DNA from: Klebsiella africana
Lineage (GTDB): Bacteria; Pseudomonadota; Gammaproteobacteria; Enterobacterales; Enterobacteriaceae
Length of the DNA stretch: 64,000 bases
NCBI RefSeq assembly: GCF_020526085.1
Contig: NZ_CP084874.1
Span: 1,364,001-1,428,000, forward strand
Direction: 5' to 3'
Shown here: piece by piece, positions 23,246 through 33,014 of the stretch
How positions within the stretch are numbered: the stretch's first letter is position 1
Layout: every line of letters starts with the position of its first letter
Program-made: the position numbers and the translations under genes
The notes under the pieces: model-generated
Database searches by the model: none
What the model saw: only the letters and a program-made list of their open reading frames with translations
Told to the model about the DNA's origin: nothing

Positions 23246-24649
23246 ATGAATCAACAGGACATTGAACAGGTGGTGAAAGCGGTACTGCTGAAAATGAAAG
23301 ACAGCGGACAGCCTGCCGACACCGTTCATGGCATGGGCGTTTTTGCCTCTCTGGATGACGCTGTCGCGGCGGCAAAGGTGGCCCAGCAGGGATTGAAGCG
23401 GGTGGCGATGCGCCAGCAGGTGATTCAGGCCATTCGTGAGGCGGGTGAAAAGCATGCCCGGGAACTGGCGGAACTGGCGGTGACCGAGACCGGCATGGGA
23501 CGCGTGGAGGATAAGTTTGCTAAAAACGTGGCGCAGGCGCGCGGCACACCGGGCGTGGAGTGTCTGACTCCGCAGGTGTTGACCGGCGATAACGGCCTGA
23601 CGCTGATTGAAAACGCGCCCTGGGGCGTGGTGGCCTCGGTGACGCCGTCCACCAATCCGGCGGCGACGGTGATCAACAACGCCATCAGCCTGATTGCCGC
23701 CGGCAACAGCGTGGTCTTCGCCCCTCATCCGGCAGCGAAGAAAGTCTCGCAACGGGCAATTACCCTGCTTAACCAGGCGGTAGTGGCCGCCGGCGGCCCG
23801 GCTAACCTGCTGGTGACCGTGGCGAATCCGGATATCGACACCGCCCAGCGGCTGTTTAAGTACCCTGGCATCGGCCTGCTGGTGGTGACCGGCGGCGAAG
23901 CGGTGGTCGAGGCGGCGCGCAAACATACCAATAAACGTTTGATTGCCGCCGGGGCCGGCAACCCGCCGGTGGTGGTGGACGACACCGCCGATCTGCCGCG
24001 TGCCGCGCAGGCAATCGTCAAGGGCGCCTCGTTTGATAACAACATCATCTGCGCCGACGAGAAGGTGCTGATCGTGGTCGATAGCGTCGCTGACGAGCTG
24101 ATGCGCCTGATGGAAGGCCAGCAGGCGGTGAAACTCACCGCGGCACAGGCCGAACAGCTCCAGCCGCTGCTGCTGAAAAATATCGACGAGCGTGGCAAAG
24201 GCACGGTCAGCCGCGACTGGGTCGGCCGCGATGCGGGCAAAATCGCCGCGGCGATTGGCCTGCAGGTACCGGCGCAAACCCGCCTGCTGTTCGTTGAAAC
24301 CCCTGCCACCCATCCGTTTGCGGTGACTGAAATGATGATGCCGGTGCTGCCGGTGGTGCGGGTGGCGAACGTCGACGAGGCCATCTCCCTGGCGGTCACG
24401 CTGGAAGGCGGTTGCCACCACACGGCGGCAATGCACTCGCGCAACATCGACAACATGAACCAGATGGCGAACGCCATCGACACCAGCATCTTCGTCAAAA
24501 ACGGACCGTGCATCGCCGGGCTTGGGCTGGGCGGGGAGGGCTGGACCACCATGACTATCACCACCCCAACCGGGGAAGGGGTAACCAGCGCGCGGACCTT
24601 CGTTCGTCTGCGCCGCTGTGTGCTGGTGGATGCGTTTCGAATTGTATAA
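23246..24649 (+). CDS. eutE: EutE, CoA-acylating acetaldehyde dehydrogenase
   Basis: EutE oxidises acetaldehyde to acetyl-CoA with NAD in the microcompartment lumen. The 467-residue protein has an N-terminal amphipathic helix (NQQDIEQVVKAVLLKM) typical of encapsulation peptides, then the aldehyde dehydrogenase fold with the likely catalytic C269 in NNIICADEK. Length equals E. coli EutE. It lies 11 bases after eutN and nine before eutJ. Confidence 0.95.
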   Translation: MNQQDIEQVVKAVLLKMKDSGQPADTVHGMGVFASLDDAVAAAKVAQQGLKRVAMRQQVIQAIREAGEKHARELAELAVTETGMGRVEDKFAKNVAQARGTPGVECLTPQVLTGDNGLTLIENAPWGVVASVTPSTNPAATVINNAISLIAAGNSVVFAPHPAAKKVSQRAITLLNQAVVAAGGPANLLVTVANPDIDTAQRLFKYPGIGLLVVTGGEAVVEAARKHTNKRLIAAGAGNPPVVVDDTADLPRAAQAIVKGASFDNNIICADEKVLIVVDSVADELMRLMEGQQAVKLTAAQAEQLQPLLLKNIDERGKGTVSRDWVGRDAGKIAAAIGLQVPAQTRLLFVETPATHPFAVTEMMMPVLPVVRVANVDEAISLAVTLEGGCHHTAAMHSRNIDNMNQMANAIDTSIFVKNGPCIAGLGLGGEGWTTMTITTPTGEGVTSARTFVRLRRCVLVDAFRIV

Positions 24650-24658
24650 GGGATGAAC

Positions 24659-25498
24659 ATGGCGCACGACGAACAACGCTGGCTTTCGCCGCGACTGCAA
24701 ACGGCGGCGGCCCTGTGTAACCAGACGCCCGCTGCCAGCGACTCACCGCTGTGGCTGGGCATCGATTTGGGCACCTGCGACGTGGTGTCGATGGTGGTCG
24801 ATAGCGACGGCCAGCCGGTTGCGGTGTGTCTTGACTGGGCCGACGTGGTGCGCGACGGCGTCGTCTGGGACTTCTTTGGCGCTGTCACCCTCGTGCGCCG
24901 TCATCTCGATACCCTCGAACAGCAGCTGGGCTGTCGCTTCACCCATGCGGCGACCTCGTTTCCGCCGGGGACCGATCCGCGCATCTCGATCAATGTCCTG
25001 GAGTCCGCCGGGCTGGAGGTCAGTCATGTGCTGGATGAGCCGACTGCGGTGGCGGATCTGCTGCAGCTCGATAACGCCGGCGTGGTGGATATCGGCGGCG
25101 GCACCACCGGGATCGCCATCGTTAAACAGGGCAAGGTGACGTATTCGGCGGACGAAGCCACCGGCGGCCACCATATCTCCCTGACTCTGGCCGGGAATCA
25201 CGGCATCGGGCTGGAGGAGGCGGAGCAGTACAAGCGCAGCCACGCCGGGGAGATCTGGCCGGTGGTTAAGCCGGTGTACGAGAAGATGGCCGAGATTGTC
25301 GCGCGGCACATTGCCGGAAAAGAGATTGATGATTTGTGGCTGGCGGGCGGCGCCTGTATGCAGCCGGGCGTGCATGCGCTGTTTCGTCAGCGCTTCCCGG
25401 CATTACCGGTACATTTGCCGCAGCACAGCCTGTTTATGACCCCGCTGGCAATCGCCAACAGCGGGAAGGAAAAAGCGGAGGGGATCTATGCAAGCTGA
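24659..25498 (+). CDS. eutJ: EutJ, Hsp70-like ethanolamine protein
   Basis: The 279-residue protein is an actin/Hsp70-fold ATPase: phosphate loops LGIDLGTCDVV near residue 34 and VVDIGGGTTGIAI near 145 are visible, and the substrate-binding domain of DnaK is absent. Its role in ethanolamine catabolism is not settled; a chaperone function is usually proposed. The ATG at 24659 has aaggg at a suitable distance; an ATG at 24653 would sit directly on that site. It overlaps eutG by 11 bases. Confidence 0.9.
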   Translation: MAHDEQRWLSPRLQTAAALCNQTPAASDSPLWLGIDLGTCDVVSMVVDSDGQPVAVCLDWADVVRDGVVWDFFGAVTLVRRHLDTLEQQLGCRFTHAATSFPPGTDPRISINVLESAGLEVSHVLDEPTAVADLLQLDNAGVVDIGGGTTGIAIVKQGKVTYSADEATGGHHISLTLAGNHGIGLEEAEQYKRSHAGEIWPVVKPVYEKMAEIVARHIAGKEIDDLWLAGGACMQPGVHALFRQRFPALPVHLPQHSLFMTPLAIANSGKEKAEGIYAS

Positions 25499-26675
25499 AC
25501 TGCAGACGGCGCTGTTCCAGGCCTTCGACAGCCTGAATCTCCAGCAGGTAAAAAGTTTCAACGTGCCGCCGGTGACGCTGCACGGCGTCGGTGCGCTGGC
25601 GGCCTGCGGTCCGCAAGCGCACGCCCGGGGCCTGAAGCATCTGTTTGTCATGGTCGACAGTTTTCTCCATCAGGCGGGAATGACCGCCGGGCTGGAACGT
25701 AGCCTGGCGATGAAAGGGATAGCCATAACCCTCTGGCCCTGTCCCGCCGGCGAACCCTGCGTCACCGATGTCTGCGCCGCGGTCGCCCAGTTGCGGGACG
25801 CGGGTTGCGATGGGGTGGTGGCTTTCGGCGGCGGGTCGGTGCTGGATGCGGCGAAAGCGGTGGCGCTGCTGGTCGCCAACCCTGAGCAGACGCTGAGCGG
25901 TATCACAGAGCACAGCGCATTACATTCACGTCTGCCGCTGATCGCGGTGCCGACCACCGCCGGCACCGGATCAGAAACCACCAACGTGACGGTGATTATC
26001 GATGCGGTGAGCGGACGCAAACAGGTGCTGGTGCATGCCTCGCTGATGCCGGATGTAGCGATCCTCGACGCCGCGCTGACCGAAGGCGTTCCCCCGTCTA
26101 TCACGGCGATGACCGGGATCGATGCGCTGACCCACGCGATCGAGGCCTACAGCGCCCGCCACGCCACACCGTTTACCGACAGTCTGGCGATGGGAGCCAT
26201 CGCCATGATCGGCGAAGCGCTGCCGAAAGCGGTGGGCTGCGGCCAGGATCTGGCAGCGCGGGAGAACATGCTGCTGGCCTCCTGCATGGCAGGGATGGCG
26301 TTCTCCAGTGCCGGGCTGGGGCTATGCCATGCCATGGCGCATCAGCCGGGGGCGGCGCTGCATATTCCGCACGGGCTGGCCAACGCCATGCTGCTGCCGA
26401 CGGTGATGGAGTTTAACCGCATGGTGCGCCGGGCGCGCTTCAGCCAGATCGGCCGGGCGCTGACCGACAGGAAAACCGATGACCACCAGGCGATTGCCGC
26501 CGTACGCGAGCTGATCGCTGATGTGGGCCTGACGATGCGGCTTGCGGATGCTGGTGCGACGCCCGCGCACTTCGCCGCCTGGGCACAGGCGGCGCAGGAC
26601 GATATCTGTCTGCGCACCAATCCACGCACCGCCAGCCGGGAGCAGATTATCGAGCTGTACGCGGCGGCGCAATAA
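25488..26675 (+). CDS. eutG: EutG, iron-dependent alcohol dehydrogenase
   Basis: EutG reduces acetaldehyde to ethanol and so recycles NAD for EutE inside the compartment. This 395-residue class III alcohol dehydrogenase has the nucleotide motif GGGSVLDAAKAV near residue 107, the PTTAGTGSE segment, and the metal-binding histidines in GLCHAMAHQPGAALHIPHG near residues 278-297. It overlaps eutJ and is followed by a REP-containing gap before eutH. Confidence 0.94.
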   Translation: MQAELQTALFQAFDSLNLQQVKSFNVPPVTLHGVGALAACGPQAHARGLKHLFVMVDSFLHQAGMTAGLERSLAMKGIAITLWPCPAGEPCVTDVCAAVAQLRDAGCDGVVAFGGGSVLDAAKAVALLVANPEQTLSGITEHSALHSRLPLIAVPTTAGTGSETTNVTVIIDAVSGRKQVLVHASLMPDVAILDAALTEGVPPSITAMTGIDALTHAIEAYSARHATPFTDSLAMGAIAMIGEALPKAVGCGQDLAARENMLLASCMAGMAFSSAGLGLCHAMAHQPGAALHIPHGLANAMLLPTVMEFNRMVRRARFSQIGRALTDRKTDDHQAIAAVRELIADVGLTMRLADAGATPAHFAAWAQAAQDDICLRTNPRTASREQIIELYAAAQ

Positions 26676-26732
26676 ATGCGGATTTTCCCGGGGACGTGTA
26701 GCTGTGACTTTCCCTGCTCGCGCTGTGCTTAG

Positions 26733-26801
26733 CCGGGCTACAGGATCACAGCCGTCTGCTATGCCGTAGCCCGGGTAAGGCGTTCACGCCACGACCCGGG
26801 A
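26733..26801. repeat. REP-type palindrome between eutG and eutH
   Basis: A Klebsiella-type REP (gcccgggtaaggcg ... acgacccggg, 26769-26801) lies in the 199-base gap. Its left edge also pairs with an upstream copy: 26733-26741 (ccgggctac) with 26766-26774 (gtagcccgg), making a larger stem-loop. Confidence 0.75.
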
Positions 26802-26874
26802 AAGTTCCCCGAGTGCGGCTAATGTCCCGGTATTCACAGTATCTACAAATCATAAATGACAGGGAGTAAGGGCT

Positions 26875-28113
26875 ATGGGAATTAACGAAATCATCATGTA
26901 CATCATGATGTTCTTTATGCTGATTGCCGCCGTGGACAGGATCCTGTCGCAGTTCGGCGGCTCGGCACGCTTCCTCGGCAAACTGGGGAAAAGCATTGAA
27001 GGGGCGGGCAGTCAGTTTGAAGAAGGATTTATGGCGATGGGGGCGCTGGGTCTGGCAATGGTCGGGATGACCGCCCTGGCGCCGGTGCTGGCCCATCTGC
27101 TCGGCCCGGTGATTATTCCGCTGTATGAGATGCTCGGCGCTAACCCGTCAATGTTCGCCGGCACGCTGCTGGCGTGCGATATGGGTGGTTTCTTCCTCGC
27201 TAAAGAACTTGCGGGCGGTGACGTGGCGGCCTGGATGTACTCAGGCCTGATCCTCGGGTCCATGATGGGCCCGACCATTGTGTTCTCCATTCCGGTGGCG
27301 CTCGGCATTATCGAACCAACCGATCGCCGCTGGCTGGCGCTCGGCGTGCTGGCGGGCATTGTCACCATTCCCATCGGCTGTATCGCCGGCGGTCTGGTGG
27401 CGATGTATTCCGGGGTGGAGATCAACGGCCAGCCGGTAGAGTTTACCTTCGCGCTGATCCTGATGAATATGATCCCGGTGATCATCGTCGCCGTACTGGT
27501 GGCGCTGGGGCTGAAGTTTATTCCGGAAAAAATGATCAACGGCTTCCAGATCTTCGCCAAATTCCTCGTGGCGCTGATCACCATCGGCCTGGCGGCGGCG
27601 GTGATCAAGTTTCTGCTCGGCTGGGAGCTGATCCCGGGACTCGACCCGATCTTTATGGCGCCTGGCGACCAGCCCGGCGAGGTAATGCGCGCCATCGAAG
27701 TGATTGGCTCTATCTCCTGCGTGCTGCTCGGCGCTTACCCAATGGTGCTCCTGCTGACCCGCTGGTTTGAAAAGCCGCTAATGCGCATCGGTAACCTGCT
27801 GAAAATCAATAATATGGCTGCTGGCGGTATGGTCGCCACCCTGGCGAATAACATCCCGATGTTCGGCATGATGAAGCAGATGGATACCCGTGGGAAAGTG
27901 ATCAACTGCGCCTTCTCGGTATCAGCGGCATTCGCGCTGGGCGACCATCTCGGTTTTGCAGCAGCCAACATGCACGCCATGATCTTCCCGATGATCGTCG
28001 GCAAGCTGGTCGGCGGCGTTACCGCGATTGGCGTGGCGATGCTGCTGGTGCCGAAAGAGAAAACGATCCCGGCGGTAGAGAAAAGCGACGCTGAAGTGGA
28101 GGCACACTCGTGA
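26875..28113 (+). CDS. eutH: EutH, ethanolamine permease
   Basis: EutH is an inner-membrane carrier that aids ethanolamine entry, important at low substrate or low pH. The 412-residue protein has about ten hydrophobic segments and matches E. coli EutH closely from MGINEIIMYIMMFFM; the acidic, variable C-terminus (EKSDAEVEAHS) is presumably cytoplasmic. It overlaps the eutA GTG by 4 bases. The upstream 199-base gap could hold an internal promoter, but I cannot identify one. Confidence 0.95.
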   Translation: MGINEIIMYIMMFFMLIAAVDRILSQFGGSARFLGKLGKSIEGAGSQFEEGFMAMGALGLAMVGMTALAPVLAHLLGPVIIPLYEMLGANPSMFAGTLLACDMGGFFLAKELAGGDVAAWMYSGLILGSMMGPTIVFSIPVALGIIEPTDRRWLALGVLAGIVTIPIGCIAGGLVAMYSGVEINGQPVEFTFALILMNMIPVIIVAVLVALGLKFIPEKMINGFQIFAKFLVALITIGLAAAVIKFLLGWELIPGLDPIFMAPGDQPGEVMRAIEVIGSISCVLLGAYPMVLLLTRWFEKPLMRIGNLLKINNMAAGGMVATLANNIPMFGMMKQMDTRGKVINCAFSVSAAFALGDHLGFAAANMHAMIFPMIVGKLVGGVTAIGVAMLLVPKEKTIPAVEKSDAEVEAHS

Positions 28114-29513
28114 ATACGCGCCAGCTGCTCAGCGTCGGTATTGATATCGGCACCACCACCACGCAGGTGATCTTCTCGCGCCTTGAGCTGGTGAACCGCG
28201 CGGCGGTCTCCCAGGTGCCACGCTATGAATTCATCAAACGCGAGATCAGCTGGCAAAGCCCGGTGTGCTTTACGCCGGTCGATAAGCAGGGCGACCTGCA
28301 AGAAGCTGAACTGAAGGCGCTGATCCTCGCCCAGTACCAGGCCGCGGGTATCGCCCCGGAAGCGGTGGACTCCGGGGCGATCATCATCACCGGCGAAAGC
28401 GCGAAAACCCGTAATGCCCGCCCGGCGGTGATGGCGCTCTCGCAGTCACTGGGCGATTTCGTTGTTGCCAGCGCCGGGCCGCACCTTGAATCGGTCATTG
28501 CCGGCCACGGCGCCGGGGCGCAAGCCCTGTCCCAGCAGCGAATGTGTCGGGTGCTCAATATCGATATCGGCGGCGGCACGTCGAACTATGCCCTGTTTGC
28601 ATCCGGTAAAGCGATCGGCACCGCCTGCCTTAACGTCGGCGGCCGGCTACTGGAGACCGACGGCCAGGGCCGGGTGACCTACGCCCATCAGCCGGGCCAG
28701 CGTATTGTCGATGCGGTCTTCGGCCCGGGAACCGATGCTTTAGCGTTGACTGCGGGTCAGCTGGCGCAGGTGGCGCGCCGGATGGCGGCGCTGATCGTCG
28801 AGGTGATCGAGGGCACCCTCTCACCGCTGGCGCAGGCGCTGATGCAAACGGGTTTACTGCCGGCGGGTGTTCAGCCTGAGGTGATTACGCTTTCCGGTGG
28901 GGTGGGGGAGTGCTATCGCCATCAGCCCGCCGATCCTTTCTGCTTTTCCGATATTGGGCCGCTGCTTGCCACGGCCCTGCATGAGCACCCGCGACTGCAG
29001 GCGATGAACGTGCAGTTCCCGGCGCAGACCGTGCGCGCCACGGTGATTGGCGCCGGGGCGCATACCCTGTCGCTGTCCGGAAGCACCATCTGGCTGGAGG
29101 GGGTTCAGCTGCCGCTGCGCAATCTACCGGTGGCCATCCCGCAGGATGCCGCCGATCTGCCGAACGCCTGGCTGCAGGCGTTGACGCAGCTTGACCTGGC
29201 CCCCGACGCGGACGCTTACGTGCTGGCGCTTCCCGCTTCACTTCCGGTGCGCTACGCCACCTTACTGGCGGTGATTGACGCCTTGCTGGCGTTTGTTGCC
29301 CGCTTTCCTAATCCCCACCCGCTGCTGGTGGTGGCTGAGCAGGATTTTGGTAAAGCGCTGGGCATGCTGCTGCGGCCTCAGCTACCACACCTTCCGCTGG
29401 CGGTCATTGATGAGGTGAGCGTGCGGGCGGGGGACTATATCGACATTGGTACGCCTCTTTTTGGCGGATCGGTTGTGCCGGTGACGGTGAAATCACTCGC
29501 ATTTCCTTCCTGA
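28110..29513 (+). CDS. eutA: EutA, ethanolamine ammonia-lyase reactivase
   Basis: EutA uses ATP to release inactivated cobalamin from EutBC and reactivate it. The 467-residue protein has actin/Hsp70-type phosphate loops: VGIDIGTTTTQ near residue 9 and NIDIGGGTSNYAL near 150. It begins with GTG at 28110, overlapping the eutH stop by 4 bases, and matches the E. coli start MNTRQLLSVG. eutB follows 11 bases later. Confidence 0.94.
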   Translation: MNTRQLLSVGIDIGTTTTQVIFSRLELVNRAAVSQVPRYEFIKREISWQSPVCFTPVDKQGDLQEAELKALILAQYQAAGIAPEAVDSGAIIITGESAKTRNARPAVMALSQSLGDFVVASAGPHLESVIAGHGAGAQALSQQRMCRVLNIDIGGGTSNYALFASGKAIGTACLNVGGRLLETDGQGRVTYAHQPGQRIVDAVFGPGTDALALTAGQLAQVARRMAALIVEVIEGTLSPLAQALMQTGLLPAGVQPEVITLSGGVGECYRHQPADPFCFSDIGPLLATALHEHPRLQAMNVQFPAQTVRATVIGAGAHTLSLSGSTIWLEGVQLPLRNLPVAIPQDAADLPNAWLQALTQLDLAPDADAYVLALPASLPVRYATLLAVIDALLAFVARFPNPHPLLVVAEQDFGKALGMLLRPQLPHLPLAVIDEVSVRAGDYIDIGTPLFGGSVVPVTVKSLAFPS

Positions 29514-29524
29514 GGGAACGACTT

Positions 29525-30886
29525 ATGAAACTAAAGACCACATTGTTCGGCAATGTTTATCAGTTTAAGGATGTAAAAGAGGTACTGGCGAAAGCCAACG
29601 AACTACGTTCGGGGGATGTGCTGGCGGGCGTGGCGGCGGAGAGTTCGCAGCAGCGCGTGGCGGCCAAGCAGGTGTTGTCGGAGATGACGGTGGCGGATAT
29701 CCGCAATAATCCGGTGATCCCGTACGAGGAGGACTGCGTGACGCGCCTGATTCAGGACGATGTCAACGAAACCGCCTATAACCGTATCAAAAACTGGACC
29801 ATCAGCGACCTGCGTGAATACGTGCTGAGCGATGAAACTTCCGTGGATGACATCGCTTTCACGCGCAAGGGGTTAACTTCAGAAGTGGTGGCGGCGGTGG
29901 CCAAGATCTGCTCCAACGCCGATCTGATCTACGGCGGAAAAAAAATGCCGGTGATCAAAAAAGCCAATACCACCATCGGTATTCCGGGGACCTTCAGTTG
30001 CCGCCTGCAGCCGAACGACACCCGTGACGATGTGCAGAGTATTGCTGCGCAAATCTATGAAGGGCTTTCTTTTGGCGCGGGTGACGCGGTGATCGGCGTT
30101 AACCCGGTCACTGACGACGTGGAGAACCTGAGCCGGGTGCTGGATACGGTGTACGGGGTTATCGACAAATTTAACATCCCGACCCAGGGCTGCGTGCTGG
30201 CGCACGTTACCACCCAGATCGAAGCCATCCGCCGCGGCGCGCCGGGGGGGCTTATCTTCCAGAGCATCTGCGGCAGTGAAAAAGGGCTTAAAGAGTTCGG
30301 TGTCGAGCTGGCGATGCTTGATGAAGCGCGGGCGGTGGGAGCGGAGTTTAACCGCATCGCCGGGGAGAACTGTCTTTACTTTGAAACCGGGCAAGGCTCG
30401 GCGCTTTCCGCGGGCGCTAACTTCGGCGCCGATCAGGTCACCATGGAAGCGCGTAACTATGGCCTGGCGCGGCACTACGATCCGTTCCTCGTCAATACCG
30501 TGGTGGGCTTTATCGGGCCGGAGTACCTCTATAACGACCGGCAAATTATTCGCGCCGGGCTGGAAGACCACTTTATGGGCAAGCTGAGCGGCATCTCGAT
30601 GGGCTGCGACTGCTGCTACACCAACCATGCCGATGCTGACCAGAACCTCAACGAAAACCTGATGATCCTGCTGGCGACCGCTGGCTGCAACTACATCATG
30701 GGTATGCCGCTCGGTGACGACATCATGCTCAACTACCAGACCACCGCCTTCCACGACACTGCGACCGTGCGCCAGCTGTTGGGCCTGCGGCCGTCGCCGG
30801 AATTTGAACGCTGGCTGGAAACGATGGGCATTATGGCAAATGGTCGCCTGACCAAACGGGCGGGCGATCCGTCACTGTTCTTCTGA
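29525..30886 (+). CDS. eutB: EutB, ethanolamine ammonia-lyase large subunit
   Basis: EutB is the catalytic TIM-barrel subunit that, with adenosylcobalamin held between it and EutC, splits ethanolamine into acetaldehyde and ammonia. The 453 residues equal the E. coli length (MKLKTTLFGNVYQFKDVKEV). Substrate-pocket residues recognisable from the family lie in ETGQGSALSAGANFG and GCDCCYTNHADADQN. A 'gaggg' ribosome site is in the 11-base gap after eutA. Confidence 0.97.
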   Translation: MKLKTTLFGNVYQFKDVKEVLAKANELRSGDVLAGVAAESSQQRVAAKQVLSEMTVADIRNNPVIPYEEDCVTRLIQDDVNETAYNRIKNWTISDLREYVLSDETSVDDIAFTRKGLTSEVVAAVAKICSNADLIYGGKKMPVIKKANTTIGIPGTFSCRLQPNDTRDDVQSIAAQIYEGLSFGAGDAVIGVNPVTDDVENLSRVLDTVYGVIDKFNIPTQGCVLAHVTTQIEAIRRGAPGGLIFQSICGSEKGLKEFGVELAMLDEARAVGAEFNRIAGENCLYFETGQGSALSAGANFGADQVTMEARNYGLARHYDPFLVNTVVGFIGPEYLYNDRQIIRAGLEDHFMGKLSGISMGCDCCYTNHADADQNLNENLMILLATAGCNYIMGMPLGDDIMLNYQTTAFHDTATVRQLLGLRPSPEFERWLETMGIMANGRLTKRAGDPSLFF

Positions 30887-30906
30887 TGACGCGGGGATGA
30901 CACATC

Positions 30907-31803
30907 ATGGATCAAAAACAGATTGAAGACATTGTACGCAGCGTAATGGCGTCAATGGGACAACCACAGCCACAGGCCCCCGCAGCATCGACGCCGGCCT
31001 GTGAAACGAAACCGTGCGCAGCAGATGTCACGGCGGAGAGCTGCGCCCTGGATCTGGGTTCAGCAGAAGCGAAAGCCTGGATCGGCGTAGAAAACCCGCA
31101 TCGCCCTGAGGTGCTCACCGAGCTGCGGCGCAGTACTGCGGCGCGCGTCTGCACCGGCCGCGCCGGGCCGCGTCCGCGCACCCTGGCGCTGCTGCGCTTC
31201 CTGGCGGATCACTCGCGTTCGAAAGACACGGTGCTTAAAGAGGTGCCAGAGGCGTGGGTGAAAGCGCAGGGGCTGCTGGAAGTGCATTCGGAAATTAGCG
31301 ACAAAAATCACTACCTGACGCGGCCCGATCTGGGGCGCCGTCTCAGTCCGGAGGCCATCGATGCGTTGAAGGCGCAGTGCGTGATGGATCCGGATGTGCA
31401 GGTGGTGGTCTCCGATGGCCTGTCGAGGGATGCCATCACCGCCAACTATGAAGAGATCCTGCCGCCGCTGCTTGCTGGCCTGAAGCAGGCGGGGCTGAAG
31501 GTCGGCACACCGTTCTTCGTACGCTATGGCCGCGTCAAGATTGAAGATCAGATCGGCGAGATCCTCGGCGCGAAGGTGGTGATCCTGCTGGTTGGCGAGC
31601 GCCCGGGACTTGGCCAGTCGGAGAGTCTCTCCTGCTACGCGGTCTACTCCCCGCGGGTAGCGACCACCGTTGAGGCCGACCGGACCTGTATCTCTAATAT
31701 CCATCAGGGCGGTACCCCGCCGGTAGAAGCCGCCGCGGTGATCGTGGATTTAGCCAAACGCATGCTGGAGCAGAAAGCCTCCGGCATCAATATGAGCCGT
31801 TAA
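30907..31803 (+). CDS. eutC: EutC, ethanolamine ammonia-lyase small subunit
   Basis: EutC completes the cobalamin site of the lyase. The 298-residue protein starts with an encapsulation helix ([18 protein letters not shown]), then an Ala/Pro-rich linker (about 20-45), and the conserved body ([18 protein letters not shown]; later [19 protein letters not shown]). The N-terminal helix is known in Salmonella to target EutBC to the compartment. It is 20 bases after eutB. Confidence 0.96.
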   Translation: MDQKQIEDIVRSVMASMGQPQPQAPAASTPACETKPCAADVTAESCALDLGSAEAKAWIGVENPHRPEVLTELRRSTAARVCTGRAGPRPRTLALLRFLADHSRSKDTVLKEVPEAWVKAQGLLEVHSEISDKNHYLTRPDLGRRLSPEAIDALKAQCVMDPDVQVVVSDGLSRDAITANYEEILPPLLAGLKQAGLKVGTPFFVRYGRVKIEDQIGEILGAKVVILLVGERPGLGQSESLSCYAVYSPRVATTVEADRTCISNIHQGGTPPVEAAAVIVDLAKRMLEQKASGINMSR

Positions 31804-31812
31804 GGAGGCATC

Positions 31813-32472
31813 ATGCCAGCATTAGATTTGATTCGACCCTCAGTCACCGCCATGCGCGTGATTGCCTCGGTGAATGACGGTTTCGCGCGCGAACTGAAAT
31901 TACCGCCGCATATACGGAGTCTCGGGCTCATCACGGCAGATTCGGATGACGTGACGTATATTGCCGCCGACGAAGCGACTAAACAGGCGATGGTGGAAGT
32001 GGTCTATGGCCGCTCTCTGTACGCCGGCGCGGCACACGGCCCGTCGCCCACCGCCGGCGAAGTGCTGATTATGCTGGGTGGCCCGAACCCGGCGGAAGTT
32101 CGCGCCGGGCTGGATGCGATGGTGGCGCATATTGAAAGCGGGGCGGCATTCCAGTGGGCTAACGACGCGCAAGATACCGCCTTTCTGGCGCATGTGGTGT
32201 CGCGTACCGGCTCTTATCTTTCATCGACCGCTGGCATCGCGTTGGGCGATCCGATCGCTTATCTGGTGGCGCCGCCGCTGGAGGCGACGTTTGGTATCGA
32301 TGCGGCGATGAAGTCGGCCGATGTCCAGCTGGTGACCTACGTGCCGCCGCCATCGGAAACCAACTATTCGGCCGCCTTTTTGACGGGAAGCCAGGCCGCC
32401 TGTAAAGCCGCCTGCAATGCCTTTACCGATGCCGTTCTCGATATTGCCCGTCATCCTGTACAGCGTGCGTAA
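31813..32472 (+). CDS. eutL: EutL, tandem-BMC trimeric shell protein
   Basis: EutL contains two BMC domains in one 219-residue chain and forms trimers with a gated central pore, proposed to pass larger molecules such as cobalamin. The sequence ([45 protein letters not shown]) matches E. coli EutL at identical length. aaggagg lies just before the ATG. Its stop overlaps the first of two possible eutK starts. Confidence 0.96.
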   Translation: MPALDLIRPSVTAMRVIASVNDGFARELKLPPHIRSLGLITADSDDVTYIAADEATKQAMVEVVYGRSLYAGAAHGPSPTAGEVLIMLGGPNPAEVRAGLDAMVAHIESGAAFQWANDAQDTAFLAHVVSRTGSYLSSTAGIALGDPIAYLVAPPLEATFGIDAAMKSADVQLVTYVPPPSETNYSAAFLTGSQAACKAACNAFTDAVLDIARHPVQRA

Positions 32473-32483
32473 TGGAGGGAGCG

Positions 32484-32969
32484 ATGATCAATGCGCTGGG
32501 ATTGCTCGAAGTGGAGGGCATGGTCGCTGCTGTAGACGCCGCGGATGCCATGCTTAAGGCGGCCAATGTGCGCCTGCTCAGTCATGAAGTGCTCGACCCC
32601 GGCAGGTTAACGCTGGTGGTGGAGGGCGACCTGGCGGCCTGCCGCGCCGCGCTGGATGCCGGGTCCGCCGCTGCCCGGCGGACCGGCTGTGTGATCAGCC
32701 GTCGGGAAATTGGCCGGCCGGAAGAGGATACCCAGCGGCTGATCGGCGGTTTTCAGCCACCGCCGCCGGCGCCCCAGCCGCCTGCTGACACGGCATCATC
32801 GGAAGCGTTACTGACGCTGCTGGCTTCAGTTCGTCAGGGCATGACGGCCGGCGAGGTGGCCGCGCATTTTGCCTGGCCGCTGGATAAGGCCCGCCAGGCG
32901 CTGGAGCAGCTCTTTTCCGCAGGGACGCTACGAAAACGCAGTAGCCGCTATCGTCTCAAAAATCCATAA
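32484..32969 (+). CDS. eutK: EutK, shell protein with C-terminal HTH domain
   Basis: The 161-residue protein has a BMC domain (about 1-90, MINALGLLEVEGMVAAVDAAD) and, after a Pro/Ala-rich linker (PPPPAPQPPAD), a winged-helix-like domain (about 105-161, MTAGEVAAHFAWPLDKARQALEQL) suggested to bind nucleic acid. I chose ATG 32484 because ggagg (32474-32478) precedes it at five bases and the family starts here; an ATG at 32472 overlaps that ribosome site. Confidence 0.92.
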   Translation: MINALGLLEVEGMVAAVDAADAMLKAANVRLLSHEVLDPGRLTLVVEGDLAACRAALDAGSAAARRTGCVISRREIGRPEEDTQRLIGGFQPPPPAPQPPADTASSEALLTLLASVRQGMTAGEVAAHFAWPLDKARQALEQLFSAGTLRKRSSRYRLKNP

Positions 32970-33014
32970 CCTGTCGGAGGTGCCGGGAGCGGCTTGCCCC
33001 CGGCTTTAACGATT

